NCBI RefSeq assembly: GCF_014201905.1
Contig: NZ_JACHFM010000003.1
Coordinates: 1 to 64,000, forward strand
From: Amaricoccus macauensis
GTDB taxonomy: Bacteria; Pseudomonadota; Alphaproteobacteria; Rhodobacterales; Rhodobacteraceae
DNA length: 64,000 nucleotides
Direction: 5' to 3'
Part shown: one piece after another, positions 28,230-37,128 of the stretch
How the letters are laid out: each line of letters begins with the position of its first letter
How positions within the stretch are numbered: position 1 is the stretch's first letter
Made by a program: the position numbers and the translations under genes
Notes under the pieces: generated by a model
The model's input: the letters and a program-made list of their open reading frames with translations, nothing else
What the model was told of the DNA's origin: nothing
Databases searched by the model: none

Positions 28230-29311
28230 GCCTTCGCACCTTTCCTGCCGGCCCCGAGCATCGGCGCCGCGCGGGCGTCGAGCGGCCAGCGCGGCCGGGC
28301 CTCCAGGCCGAAGCCGTCGGGTTCGCCGCGCGCCATCCGCTCCGCGGCGGCGAAGGCGATCATCGCGCCGTTGTCGGTGCAGAGCCGGAGCGGTGGCGCG
28401 AGGAAGGTCGCACCGGCCTCGGTGGCGACCGCGGCGAGGGCGTCGCGGATGGTGTGGTTCGCCGCGACCCCGCCCGCCACCGCGAAGGTTGCCTTGGGGA
28501 AGGCCGCGAGCGCACGGCGCGACTTCTCGGCCAGCGTTGCCGCCACGGCCGTCTGGAAACCGGCGCAGATGTCGGAGATGTCGGCGCGCGAGAGGCCGCC
28601 CTGTGCCTCGATCAGCTTGTCGCGGGCGCGGCGCACGGCGGTCTTGAGGCCGGAGAACGAGAGATCACAGCCTTCGCGGTCGAGCAGCGGCCGGGGGAAG
28701 GCGAAGCGGCTCGGGTCGCCGCTGCTGGCGGCCGCCTCGACGGCGGGGCCGCCGGGCTGGCCGAGGGCGAGGAGCTTCGCCACCTTGTCGAACGCCTCGC
28801 CGGCGGCGTCGTCGATCGTCCCGCCGAGACGGCGGAAGGTCTCGGGGCCTTCGACCGCGAGAAACTGGCAATGGCCGCCCGAGACGAGGAGCAGGAGATA
28901 GGGGAACGCGACCGGATCCGTCAGGCGCGGTGTGAGCGCGTGGCCGGCGAGATGGTTCACCCCCCAGAGCGGCAGGCCGCGCGCGGCGGCAAGGCCCTTG
29001 GCGAACATGACGCCCGCCAGCACACCGCCGATGAGACCGGGGCCGGCGGTGACCGCGATGGCGTCGACGTCTCCGAGCGTGAGGCCGGCGCGCTCGAGCG
29101 CGATGCTCGTCACTGCGTCCAGCCGCTCGGCATGGGCACGGGCGGCGATTTCCGGCACGACGCCACCGTAGATGCGGTGCAGCGCGTCCTGGCTGGTGAC
29201 TTCGGACGCGAGGATCTCGGCCACGGGCTCGCCCGGGCGCGCCCTGACAAGTGCCACGGCCGTGTCGTCACAGCTCGACTCGATGCCGAGGATGATGCGC
29301 TCGCCTTGCAT
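28226..29311 (-). CDS. tsaD: tRNA N6-adenosine threonylcarbamoyltransferase TsaD
   Basis: TsaD (361 aa) transfers threonylcarbamoyl to A37 of ANN-decoding tRNAs, with TsaB, TsaC and TsaE. It starts [20 protein letters not shown], with [17 protein letters not shown]. The metal-binding histidines are in [14 protein letters not shown]. Nucleotide-binding sequences are [11 protein letters not shown] and [11 protein letters not shown]. The length is typical. It is first in a tsaD-gpsA-EVE unit. Confidence 0.96.
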   Translation of the reverse strand: MQGERIILGIESSCDDTAVALVRARPGEPVAEILASEVTSQDALHRIYGGVVPEIAARAHAERLDAVTSIALERAGLTLGDVDAIAVTAGPGLIGGVLAGVMFAKGLAAARGLPLWGVNHLAGHALTPRLTDPVAFPYLLLLVSGGHCQFLAVEGPETFRRLGGTIDDAAGEAFDKVAKLLALGQPGGPAVEAAASSGDPSRFAFPRPLLDREGCDLSFSGLKTAVRRARDKLIEAQGGLSRADISDICAGFQTAVAATLAEKSRRALAAFPKATFAVAGGVAANHTIRDALAAVATEAGATFLAPPLRLCTDNGAMIAFAAAERMARGEPDGFGLEARPRWPLDARAAPMLGAGRKGAKA

Positions 29312-29365
29312 GTCGCTCCTCCGGGCGCCCGGGTAGCACCCGGGCGCTGCCCCTGCAATGTGGGC

Positions 29366-30697
29366 TCAGGCGAGGGCGCGTTCCAGTGCGACGCCGACGC
29401 GCAGGAGCTTCGCCTCGCCCCCGGCGGGCGCCAGCGCGCTGAGGCCGCAGGCCGGCATCGCTGTCGGCAGGGTGAGCCCGGCGAGACCCATGAGGTTCGC
29501 AACGCGGGTGTTGCGCAGGGCGAGGAGGTTCTCCGCGACGAAGAAGTCGGGATCGGCGAGCAGTTCATCGACGTTCGGCGGCAGGAGCGGCGCGGTCGGG
29601 AGCAGCACCGCGTCGTAGGCGGCGGCGGCGATCGCCCACTCGACCCGCATGGCATCGACCGCACGCCACGCGGCGACGAAATCGACGGCGGAGAAGGCGG
29701 CGCCGGCACGGAACCGCTCGCGGATCGGCGGAAACATCAGTTCCGGGTCCGCTTCGATCGCGTCGCGCCAGATCGCATAGGCCTCGCCGGTGAAGAGAGC
29801 GCCCGCGAGCGCGAAGGCGGGGGCGAGCGGGACCAGCGGCCCGCGGGTGATGACGGCGCCCGCGGCGGCGATGCGCGCCACGGCGTCCTCGAACGCCTCC
29901 GCGGGCACGGCGCGGGTCGGGTCGAGCACCGGATCGGCGAGGACATGCAGCCTGAGGCCCGCGATCGGCGCCCCCGCCAGATCCGGCGCCGGACGCCCGG
30001 AGAGCGCCGCGAGCAGGAGCCCTGCGTCCTCGACGGTGCGGCAGAGCGGGCCGATCGTGTCGAAGCTGCTGGCAAGCGGCACTGTGCCGTCGAGCGGCAG
30101 GCAGCCGTGGCTGGTCTTCAGGCCGACGAGATCGTTCCACGCTGCCGGCACCCGCACCGAGCCGCCGGTGTCCGAGCCGATCGCGGCGGCGGCAAGGCCA
30201 AACGCCACCGAGGCGGCCGCACCGGAGGACGAGCCGCCGGGCGCGAGCTCGGGGTCGTTGATGTTGGGCGGCGTGGCGGTGATCGGGTTCACCCCGAGGC
30301 CGGAGAAGGCCAGTTCCGTCATGTGCGTCTTGCCGAGGCAGACGAGCCCGGCCCGCGTGGCGGTGGCAAAGACCGTGGCGTCCGTGTCGGGCACCCGGCC
30401 CCGGAGCAGCGCGGAGCCTGCCTCCGTGCCGGTGCCGGCAGTGTCGATGAGATCCTTCCAGCTGATCGGCACGCCGTCGAGCGGCCCGCGCCGAAGGCCG
30501 CTCCGCGCCCGATCCGCGGCGGCCGACGCCTCGGCGCGGGCACGCTCGGGCGTGGTGCGGGCGTAGATCGCGGTGGTGTCGGGATGGCTGTCGATGGCGG
30601 CGAGATAGACCTCCGTCAGCTCGCGCGCGTCGATCGCCCCCGAGGCGATACCTCGCCCGAGATCCCCCGCGCTCGCCCAGAGCCATTCGTCCGACAT
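29366..30697 (-). CDS. Amidase signature family enzyme
   Basis: This 443-aa hydrolase has the Ser-cisSer-Lys triad: Lys81 in GVPISWKDLID, Ser156 in APGGSSSGAAA and Ser180 in GSDTGGSVRVP. These spacings are those of the family, which includes GatA, indoleacetamide and allophanate hydrolases. I chose the ATG at 30697 because GGAGG lies eight bases before it. No gatB or gatC is adjacent and the gene is alone, so a role as amide hydrolase of unknown substrate is more likely than GatA. Confidence 0.9.
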   Translation of the reverse strand: MSDEWLWASAGDLGRGIASGAIDARELTEVYLAAIDSHPDTTAIYARTTPERARAEASAAADRARSGLRRGPLDGVPISWKDLIDTAGTGTEAGSALLRGRVPDTDATVFATATRAGLVCLGKTHMTELAFSGLGVNPITATPPNINDPELAPGGSSSGAAASVAFGLAAAAIGSDTGGSVRVPAAWNDLVGLKTSHGCLPLDGTVPLASSFDTIGPLCRTVEDAGLLLAALSGRPAPDLAGAPIAGLRLHVLADPVLDPTRAVPAEAFEDAVARIAAAGAVITRGPLVPLAPAFALAGALFTGEAYAIWRDAIEADPELMFPPIRERFRAGAAFSAVDFVAAWRAVDAMRVEWAIAAAAYDAVLLPTAPLLPPNVDELLADPDFFVAENLLALRNTRVANLMGLAGLTLPTAMPACGLSALAPAGGEAKLLRVGVALERALA

Positions 30698-30769
30698 GCT
30701 TAAGCCTCCCACGCCACTTTGGGCGCGACCGTAGCGCGGCGGGGAAAGCAGTGTCTACGGGCGGTGCCG

Positions 30770-31051
30770 TCAGTTCTGCGGCGCGTTCCCTGCCGGAGCG
30801 TTACCAGACGGGCTGTCAGCAGATGGGCCGTCAGCAGATGGGGCGAGCGTCTGCGGTTCGGCGGTCTGTGGCGTGTCAGCGGCCGGTACCTCTATCGTCG
30901 AGGACGGCTCATTGGGGTCGGGACCGGAAAAGACGCTTGATAACCACCAGATGAGACCGACGAGGACGAGGAGGAGGACGGCACTGATGCCGATGAGCGG
31001 GCCCGCGTGACGGCGGACTTCCTTCTTCGGGTTGGTATCGTGCGGTGCCAT
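30770..31051 (-). CDS. Small single-pass membrane protein, unknown
   Basis: I do not recognise this 93-aa protein. The start MAPHDTNPKKEVRRHAGP is basic, then comes one hydrophobic helix, GISAVLLLVLVGLIWWLSSV (residues about 21-40). A low-complexity tail rich in Pro, Ala, Ser, Asp and Asn follows, ending with two short repeats (SADGPSADSP; GNAPAGNAP). AAGGAG precedes the ATG. It is divergent from the monooxygenase gene. By the basic residues the tail should be periplasmic. Confidence 0.75.
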   Translation of the reverse strand: MAPHDTNPKKEVRRHAGPLIGISAVLLLVLVGLIWWLSSVFSGPDPNEPSSTIEVPAADTPQTAEPQTLAPSADGPSADSPSGNAPAGNAPQN

Positions 31052-31159
31052 GAATTCTCCTTTGCTTACGGAACAGGTCAGCGGCGGTGTTGGTTCCCCC
31101 CGGGTGGACATTGCGGTGCGGTGCCGGATACTGCGGATGCCGAGGGCCGGAGGGATGCC

Positions 31160-32386
31160 ATGGCGCGGGATACGGATGTTCTGATCGTGGGGGGCGGGCT
31201 CAACGGCCCGCTTCTTGCGCTCGCTCTGGCGCAGGGCGGGATCGCCAGCGTGGTGCTTGATGCCCGGCCCCGCGAGGAGCGCGCGGCCGAGGATTTCGAC
31301 GGCCGGGCCTATGCGCTGTCGCTTGCCTCGCGGCGGATGCTGGCGGCTCTCGGCCTCTGGCGCGGACTGGCTCCGAAAGCTCAGGCGATCGAACGGATCG
31401 CCATCAGTGACGGCCGGCCGGGCGAGGGAGCCTCGCCGCTCGCGCTGCACTTCGACGGACAGGAGATCGACGAGGGCCCGATGGGCCACGTGCTGGAGGA
31501 CCGCTTCCTGCGGTGGGCACTCCTTGAGGCGATGGACGCCGAGCCGCTCGTCAGCCACCGCGCCGGGATTGCCGTCGTCGGGCAGGAGGCGGGCCCGGGC
31601 ACGGCCACGGTGATCCTCGCGGACGGCACGCGTCTCACCGGCGCGCTGATCGCCGGTTGCGACGGGCGCGACAGCGCGGTGGCGAAACGCGCGGGGATCG
31701 GGCGGCGCGGCTGGAACTACGGCCAGACCTCGCTGGTCGCCGCCGTGGCGCACGAGCGGCCGCACGGCGGCGTGGCGCACCAGTTCTTCGTGCCGGCAGG
31801 CCCGCTTGCCATCCTGCCGCTGCCTGGCAACCGCTCGTCGATCGTCTGGACCGAGAGCACTGCGCGCGCTGCCGCAATCTCCGGGCTCGATCCGGCGGGA
31901 TACCTCGCGGAGCTGCGCCCGCGCTTCGGCGACTTCCTCGGGGCGCTTCGGCTGGAGGGTGGCCGGTGGAGCTATCCCCTCGGCCTCACGCTCGCCGACC
32001 GCTGGACCGCGCCGCGCATCGCGCTGGTCGGCGACGCGGCGCACGGCATCCACCCACTGGCGGGGCAGGGGCTGAATCTCGGGCTCCGCGACGTGGCGGC
32101 CTTCGCCGAGGTGCTGGTCGAGGCGCTGCGCCGCGGGCAGGACATCGGCGCGGCCGACGTGCTCGAGACCTACGCCCGCTGGCGGCGCTCCGACACGGTG
32201 ATGATGGCTGCCGCGACCGACGGATTGAACAGGCTGTTCTCGAACGACAACCCGCTGCTCCGCCTCGGCAGGGACCTCGGCCTTGGCCTCGTCGACCGGC
32301 TGCCGGGCCTGCGCCGCCGGCTCATCAGCGAGGCGGCCGGGGTGACGGGAGATCTGCCGCGGCTGCTACGCGGGCAGCCGATCTGA
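31160..32386 (+). CDS. UbiH/UbiF-family FAD monooxygenase
   Basis: This 408-aa flavoprotein hydroxylase should act in ubiquinone ring hydroxylation. The FAD dinucleotide fold is VLIVGGGLNGPLLALALAQG (residues about 7-26). The second FAD motif is LVGDAAHGIHPLAGQGLNLG, followed by LRDVAAFAEVLVEAL. GCDGRDSAVAKRAGI is the DG motif. GGAGGG lies five bases before the ATG. Which ring position it hydroxylates cannot be read from sequence. tRNA-Phe lies downstream. Confidence 0.9.
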   Translation: MARDTDVLIVGGGLNGPLLALALAQGGIASVVLDARPREERAAEDFDGRAYALSLASRRMLAALGLWRGLAPKAQAIERIAISDGRPGEGASPLALHFDGQEIDEGPMGHVLEDRFLRWALLEAMDAEPLVSHRAGIAVVGQEAGPGTATVILADGTRLTGALIAGCDGRDSAVAKRAGIGRRGWNYGQTSLVAAVAHERPHGGVAHQFFVPAGPLAILPLPGNRSSIVWTESTARAAAISGLDPAGYLAELRPRFGDFLGALRLEGGRWSYPLGLTLADRWTAPRIALVGDAAHGIHPLAGQGLNLGLRDVAAFAEVLVEALRRGQDIGAADVLETYARWRRSDTVMMAAATDGLNRLFSNDNPLLRLGRDLGLGLVDRLPGLRRRLISEAAGVTGDLPRLLRGQPI

Positions 32387-32454
32387 TTTTCCTCTGGACA
32401 GGCGCCGGCGCTTCCCATAGTCAGCGCGCCACGGCCGGTTCGGCCGGCCCCCGT

Positions 32455-32529
32455 GCCCGGGTAGCTCAGGGGTAGAGCAGCGGATTGAAAATCCGCGTGT
32501 CGGTGGTTCAAATCCGCCCCCGGGCACCA
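32455..32529 (+). tRNA. tRNA-Phe (GAA)
   Basis: A full cloverleaf folds by eye. The acceptor arm is GCCCGGG (32455-32461) paired with CCCGGGC (32519-32525). The D arm is GCTC/GAGC. The anticodon arm is GCGGA/TCCGC around TTGAAAA, giving anticodon GAA. The T arm is GGTGG/CCGCC around TTCAAAT, with one G-U pair. The discriminator is A and CCA is encoded (32527-32529). Confidence 0.96.
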
Positions 32530-32958
32530 TGGTCTCCCTGATTTCCGTATGAAGTTCGCGACCCATCCGGGTTTCCCCGGGTGCTTCCTGGCGGGGACTG
32601 TGCCGGGACTACGCTGGGACTGCGGCAGTCAGGGTCATGGGATCGTACCGGCCGCGCCGGGTTTTCGCCAAATCCGCCCGTCGCCAGACCCCGCCCGTCG
32701 CAAAATCCACCCGTCGGGTATGGTTTCGTCGATTCTCGGATTGGTCGTCCCCCTGTCGGCGCACAGGTTCCTGACGCTTGCCGGCGCCTGCGAACGGGTG
32801 GAGCTTTGGCGCAGGTTCTGTGGCGAGGACCGACTCCACCCCGCGATCGGCTACAAGGCCCCGATCTGAACCATGCGGTGCGGCCGGCCCGCCGCCTCGA
32901 TGAAGCCCGGGCTTTCCTTCCCGCGAAGGGATGATCCCCTTCGCGGGAAGGTGGGGGG
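32530..32958. other. Non-coding stretch after tRNA-Phe with tandem repeats
   Basis: No gene is supported in these 429 nt. Three tandem 11-nt units starting GGGACT run from 32594 to 32626. Three imperfect 16-17-nt units of the type CGCCAAATCCGCCCGT run from 32666 to 32714. A perfect 15-bp inverted repeat lies at 32916-32951. This is the usual place for integrative elements to attach, next to a tRNA 3' end, but no integrase or second copy of the tRNA end is present in the window. Confidence 0.55.
32916..32951. repeat. Perfect 15-bp inverted repeat
   Basis: CCTTCCCGCGAAGGG (32916-32930) and its exact complement (32937-32951) surround a 6-nt loop. It lies just past the stop of the PLP enzyme gene (minus strand) and may act as its terminator, though neither side has a T run. 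It could also be a dispersed palindrome. Confidence 0.6.
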
Positions 32959-34122
32959 TCAATTGGTGTCGCTGAGCGGGCTCGCGGAGGTGTCGCTGAG
33001 CGGGCTCGCGGAGCCCAGGGCAAGATCGCCCCCGTGCTCGAGGAAGCCCTCGATCGCGCGCCGCCACGGCGCGATGTCGATCCCTTCCCGGGCGAGCCAC
33101 GCCGGATCGTAGTAGCTGTCGGCGTAGCGATCGCCGCTGTCGCAGATCATCGTCACCAGCGCGCCGCCGCGCCCCTCCCGCATCATGTCCGCAGCCACGG
33201 AGCACAGCGCGAAGAAGTTGGTGCCGGTCGAGCCGCCGACCCGGCGGAACAGCCGTTCGGACAGGACGTGCGCCGCCGCGATCGAGGCGGCGTCGGGCAC
33301 GCGGATCATGTGGTCGATCACGCCGGGCACGAAGGAAGGCTCGACCCGCGGGCGGCCGATCCCCTCGATCCGGGAGCCCGGCGCGGTCACGCCGCGATCG
33401 CGCGTTCGCCATGCGTCGTAGAAGGCCGAGCCCTCGACATCGGCGACGCAGAGACGCGTGGGAAGGCCGCGATAGCGGATGAAGCGCCCGAGGGTCGCCG
33501 CCGTCCCGCCGGTGCCGGCGCTGACCACGACCCACTCCGGGACGGCTTCCTCCTCGCCTTCCAGCTGGCGGAAGATGCTCTCGGCGATGTTGTTGTTGCC
33601 GCGCCAGTCGGTCGCGCGTTCGGCGTAGGTGAACTGGTCGAGGTAATAGCCGCCGTGCTCGCGCGCCAGCCGGGCCGCGACCTCGTAGACCTCGCCGGCG
33701 CTGTCGACGAAGCAGCACTCACCGCCGAAGCGGGCAATCGCCTCGATCTTTGACGGACTGGTGCGGCGCGGCATCACCGCGATGAAGCGCAGGCCCAGCA
33801 GCCGGGCGAAGTAGGCCTCGGACACCGCCGTCGAGCCCGAGGAGGCCTCGACGAGCACCGTCCCCTCGTGGATGCCGCCGTTGCAGATGCCGTAGAGAAA
33901 CAGCGACCGCGCCAGTCGGTGCTTCAGGCTGCCGGTCGGATGGGTGCTTTCGTCCTTGAGATAGACCGAAATCCCCGGCAGCCCCTCGAAGAGCGGTTTC
34001 AGCAGATGGGTGTCCGCCGACCGGTGCGCGTCACCCGAAAGGACGTTGATCGCGTGACGCGTCCATGGGCGCCCCCCGCACTCGGGCAAGGAGGAGGCGG
34101 CGGTGGGCGGCTGGTCGGGCAT
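32959..34122 (-). CDS. PLP-dependent cysteine synthase/desulfhydrase-fold enzyme
   Basis: This 387-aa fold-type II PLP enzyme resembles Cds1-type L-cysteine desulfhydrases. The PLP lysine is Lys67 in [35 protein letters not shown] is the substrate loop, and [16 protein letters not shown] is the phosphate-binding loop. The last 17 residues contain an exact repeat, SASPLSDT twice, from a 24-nt tandem duplication (32966-33013). It lies at the end of an operon with an M20 amidohydrolase and an ATC hydrolase-family gene. I infer that it acts on a cysteine-like product, releasing sulfide or exchanging the side group. Confidence 0.82.
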   Translation of the reverse strand: MPDQPPTAASSLPECGGRPWTRHAINVLSGDAHRSADTHLLKPLFEGLPGISVYLKDESTHPTGSLKHRLARSLFLYGICNGGIHEGTVLVEASSGSTAVSEAYFARLLGLRFIAVMPRRTSPSKIEAIARFGGECCFVDSAGEVYEVAARLAREHGGYYLDQFTYAERATDWRGNNNIAESIFRQLEGEEEAVPEWVVVSAGTGGTAATLGRFIRYRGLPTRLCVADVEGSAFYDAWRTRDRGVTAPGSRIEGIGRPRVEPSFVPGVIDHMIRVPDAASIAAAHVLSERLFRRVGGSTGTNFFALCSVAADMMREGRGGALVTMICDSGDRYADSYYDPAWLAREGIDIAPWRRAIEGFLEHGGDLALGSASPLSDTSASPLSDTN

Positions 34123-34134
34123 GGATCGATCCGT

Positions 34135-35307
34135 TCAGTTCGTCGCCGGCAGGCGGCTGCGAACGAGCGCGGTCCAGTACGACACGCCCCAGGCGATGGC
34201 CTCGTCGTCGAAGTCGTAGGCGGGATGGTGCAACCCGGCACTCGCCCCGTTGCCGATGTTGATCATCGCGCCCGGAACCTCGTTCAGCATGAAGGAGAAG
34301 TCCTCGCCGCCGAGGGTCTGGGGCATGTCGCGGCCGACCCGGCCGACGCCCGCGACCGCTTCGGCCGCGAGTGCCGCGAATTCGGTCTCGGCCTCGTGGT
34401 TGACCGTCACGGGATAGTGCCGGCCGTAGTCCATCCGGCCGGTCGCCCCGAAGGCCGCGGCGATGCCCGCGACCATCTGGCCGAGGCGTGCCTCGATCAT
34501 GTCGCGGACCTCCTCGCGCAGCGTGCGCACCGTGCCCGTGAGCGTGACCTTCGGCGGAATGACGTTGTGGGCGTCGCCGCCGTGCACCGTCGTCACCGAG
34601 ATCACCGCGGAGTCGATCGGGTTCATGGAGCGCGAGGTGATCGTCTGCAGCGCCTGGATCAGCGCGGCCATCACCGGCATCGGGTCGATGGTGTTCTCGG
34701 GCTGGGCGGCATGGCCGCCGACGCCCTCGATCACGATTTCGAACATGTCGACCGAACCGAGGACCGGCCCCGGCGCGATGATGAACTCGCCGACCGGCAG
34801 GCCTGGACGGTTGTGCATCCCGTAGACCTCGTTGACCGGGAAGCGGCGGAAGAGCCCGTCCTCGATCATCGCCCGCGCGCCGGCGCCGCCTTCCTCGGCA
34901 GGTTGGAAGATCAGCACCACGGTGCCGTCGAAGGCGCGACTCTCCGCCAGGCCGACCGCGGCGCCGAGCAGCATCGTCGTATGCCCGTCGTGGCCGCAGG
35001 CGTGCATCTTGCCCGGGGTCTGCGAGGCCCACGGCTTGCCCGAGGCCTCGAGGATTGGCAGCGCGTCCATGTCGGAGCGCAGACCGATCGCCCGGCCCGA
35101 GTGGTTGGTGCGGCCGCGGATCACCGCCACGACGCCGGTCTTGCCGATGCCCTCGTGGACCTCGTCGACGCCGGCGGCGCGCAGCGCCTCGGCGACCTGC
35201 GCCGCGGTTCGCGGCAGGTCGTAGAGCAGTTCGGGATTGCGATGGAGATCCTGACGAAACGCCACCAACTCGTCGATGCGGTCCGAAATCCAGTTCTCGA
35301 CGGGCAT
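34135..35307 (-). CDS. M20 family amidohydrolase (hippurate/N-acyl amino acid type)
   Basis: This 390-aa cytoplasmic metal-dependent amidohydrolase has GKMHACGHDGHTTMLLGAAV, FQPAEEGGAGARAMIE and GVGGHAAQPENTIDP. LGGEDFSFMLNEVPGA is the C-terminal metal-site motif. It belongs to the N-acyl-L-amino acid/hippurate hydrolase branch. The ATG at 35307 overlaps the stop of the upstream gene (TAATG). Beside an ATC hydrolase-family gene, it is a good candidate for hydrolysis of an N-carbamoyl- or N-acyl-cysteine intermediate, but that is inference. Confidence 0.88.
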   Translation of the reverse strand: MPVENWISDRIDELVAFRQDLHRNPELLYDLPRTAAQVAEALRAAGVDEVHEGIGKTGVVAVIRGRTNHSGRAIGLRSDMDALPILEASGKPWASQTPGKMHACGHDGHTTMLLGAAVGLAESRAFDGTVVLIFQPAEEGGAGARAMIEDGLFRRFPVNEVYGMHNRPGLPVGEFIIAPGPVLGSVDMFEIVIEGVGGHAAQPENTIDPMPVMAALIQALQTITSRSMNPIDSAVISVTTVHGGDAHNVIPPKVTLTGTVRTLREEVRDMIEARLGQMVAGIAAAFGATGRMDYGRHYPVTVNHEAETEFAALAAEAVAGVGRVGRDMPQTLGGEDFSFMLNEVPGAMINIGNGASAGLHHPAYDFDDEAIAWGVSYWTALVRSRLPATN

Positions 35308-35777
35308 TAGTCCTGCTCCTCCATGCGGTAGCGGAAGTCGCAGTGACTCGCCCCCTTCATGATTGTCTGGGTCCGGGTCAGCTTCATCGCCGGATTGTAG
35401 CCGATGCAGAAATCGCCATCGCGGTTGCACGAGAGCAGGTGGCCGATCCGCCCGAGCCCCATCTCGCGATACATCTCGGCGTAGCGGCAGCGGGTGACGT
35501 TGAAGTCGAGCTGCTCGTCATCGGCGTGCAGGACGTCGATCTCGAGCGAGCCGCCGGCGGTCCAGTTCGGCATGATGTCGGCCATGTCGCGGAGGTTGGG
35601 CGCGTGGTCGAGAGTTTCGGCGAAGCTCTTGCCCTGCTGGATCGCCGACTGGCTGACGGCCGCGCCGATCACCGCGTCGGCCTCCTCGGTGCCGGAGCGC
35701 GCCTCGATCACCTCGTGGACGTTCTTCAGGATCTGCGCCTCGATGCGGCGGCGTTCAATGATGGGAAGCATGGTCAT
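35307..35777 (-). CDS. L-2-amino-thiazoline-4-carboxylate hydrolase family protein
   Basis: This 156-aa protein matches the ATC_hyd family: MLPIIERRRIEAQILKNVHE at the start, NVTRCRYAEMYREMGLGRIG, LLSCNRDGDFCIGYNPAMKL and IMKGASHCDFRYRM. In Pseudomonas ATC metabolism the hydrolase opens aminothiazoline carboxylate to N-carbamoyl-L-cysteine, which an amidohydrolase turns into cysteine. Many family members have no proven substrate. Here it is coupled to an M20 amidohydrolase and lies next to a peptide-type importer and a cysteine-fold PLP enzyme. Confidence 0.8.
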   Translation of the reverse strand: MTMLPIIERRRIEAQILKNVHEVIEARSGTEEADAVIGAAVSQSAIQQGKSFAETLDHAPNLRDMADIMPNWTAGGSLEIDVLHADDEQLDFNVTRCRYAEMYREMGLGRIGHLLSCNRDGDFCIGYNPAMKLTRTQTIMKGASHCDFRYRMEEQD

Positions 35778-35798
35778 GGCACTGGCTTTCGGCTGGAG

Positions 35799-37109
35799 CT
35801 ACTTCATTTCCTGCAGGTCCTTGCGCCGCAGCCATGCGAGATAGCTTGGCGCGACCCGTCGCGCGATCGAATGGAAGGGCAAGGGGGCGGGGATCGGAAC
35901 AACGGGCAGTGCGAGCGTGTCGAGCGCGGCGCCGGAGACCGCGCGCGCCATCTCGCGGCCGAGCGAGACGCCGAGGGCGACGCCGCGGCCGTTGCAGCCG
36001 ATCCACGTCCAGGCGTCGGGGCCGAGGCTGTGGACGCGGGGGAAGCGGTCCCAGGTCATGCCGACGTAGCCCGACCAGACGTGGGTCATCGACTGCTCGC
36101 CGAGGGCGGGGAAGGCGTCCGCGAGATTGCGCGCGGCCTTCGCCGCGACGCGGCGACGGACGTCGTGCTCACCAATGACCACGCCGCCGGTGATCAGCCG
36201 GTTCCGCGCATCGTAGCGGAAGAAGCGCAGGTCGCCCCGCGTGTCTGACACCGCCTGACGGCCGGGCAGGATGGTGCGGCGCACGTTGTCGGAGATCGGT
36301 GCCGTCGCCATCTGCCACGAGAGCACCGGCACGACGGTCCGCGCCAGCCGGCTCGCGAGGCCGGGCACGAGCTCGCCGGTGTAGGTGCTGGTGGCGAGGA
36401 TCATGTGCCGGGCGCGGACCTTGCGGCCGCCCTGCGTCGTGACGGTCCAGCGGTCGCCGTCGCGTTGCCAGCCGGTGACCGGGGTCGTCTCGTGGAGGGT
36501 GGCGCCGTGCGCCTCGGCGGCCCGCGCCATCCCGCGCGCCAGTCCGAGCGGGTTGATGTGGCCGCCCGTCGGGTTCAGCATGCCGCCGTACCAGAAATCC
36601 GAGCCGAGGAGGGCCGTCGCCTCGGCACGGTCGAGAAGGCGCGCGGGAAAGCCGAAGCGCTGCCATGCCTCGACCCGGGCGCGCGACAGGGCGACCCGGC
36701 CCGGCGAGTGGGCGGGCTGGAACCAGCCGGCCTGCTCGGCCTCGGCTTCGGCCTCGATCCCCTCGCGGCGGACGATGTCGAAGAGCACCGAGGCGCTGTT
36801 GCCGACCAGCCGGGCGAAGCGCTCCCCGGCCGCGTTGTAGCGCGCGGCGAGCGCGTCGGGCTCGGCGGCGGTCATCGTCGGGATGACCTGGCCGTTGTTG
36901 CGTCCCGAGGCGCCCCAGCCGACCGCCTCGGCTTCGAGGAGCACCACGCGCTGGCCTGAGCGCGCCAGCTCGAGCGCCGCGGAGAGGCCGGTGAAGCCGC
37001 CGCCGATCACCACGGTGTCGGCATCGGTATCCGCGTCGAGCGGCGGCGCCGGCGTCCGCGGCAGGGCCGTCGCGGCCCAGAGGGAGTCGGGGAAGATCAC
37101 GTCGGTCAT
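35799..37109 (-). CDS. FAD-dependent oxidoreductase (DAO/PuuB-like)
   Basis: This 436-aa flavoprotein belongs to the D-amino acid oxidase superfamily. The FAD motif is VVIGGGFTGLSAALELARSG (residues 33-52), and VGWGASGRNNGQVIP is the typical second segment. GGHINPLGLARGMARAAEAH and SGYVGMTWDRFPRVHSLGPD follow. Relatives oxidise gamma-glutamylputrescine, glycine or N-methyl amino acids. It shares the operon with the importer and the ATC-type enzymes and may oxidise a secondary or cyclic amine in that pathway. The substrate is not shown by the sequence. Confidence 0.87.
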   Translation of the reverse strand: MTDVIFPDSLWAATALPRTPAPPLDADTDADTVVIGGGFTGLSAALELARSGQRVVLLEAEAVGWGASGRNNGQVIPTMTAAEPDALAARYNAAGERFARLVGNSASVLFDIVRREGIEAEAEAEQAGWFQPAHSPGRVALSRARVEAWQRFGFPARLLDRAEATALLGSDFWYGGMLNPTGGHINPLGLARGMARAAEAHGATLHETTPVTGWQRDGDRWTVTTQGGRKVRARHMILATSTYTGELVPGLASRLARTVVPVLSWQMATAPISDNVRRTILPGRQAVSDTRGDLRFFRYDARNRLITGGVVIGEHDVRRRVAAKAARNLADAFPALGEQSMTHVWSGYVGMTWDRFPRVHSLGPDAWTWIGCNGRGVALGVSLGREMARAVSGAALDTLALPVVPIPAPLPFHSIARRVAPSYLAWLRRKDLQEMK

Positions 37110-37128
37110 GGGGGTATGTCTCCGCTCC

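Noticed and set aside
29366-30697. GatA subunit of the Glu-tRNA amidotransferase
   Set aside because: The catalytic triad fits, but gatC and gatB are not adjacent and other amidases share the same motifs, so I name only the family.
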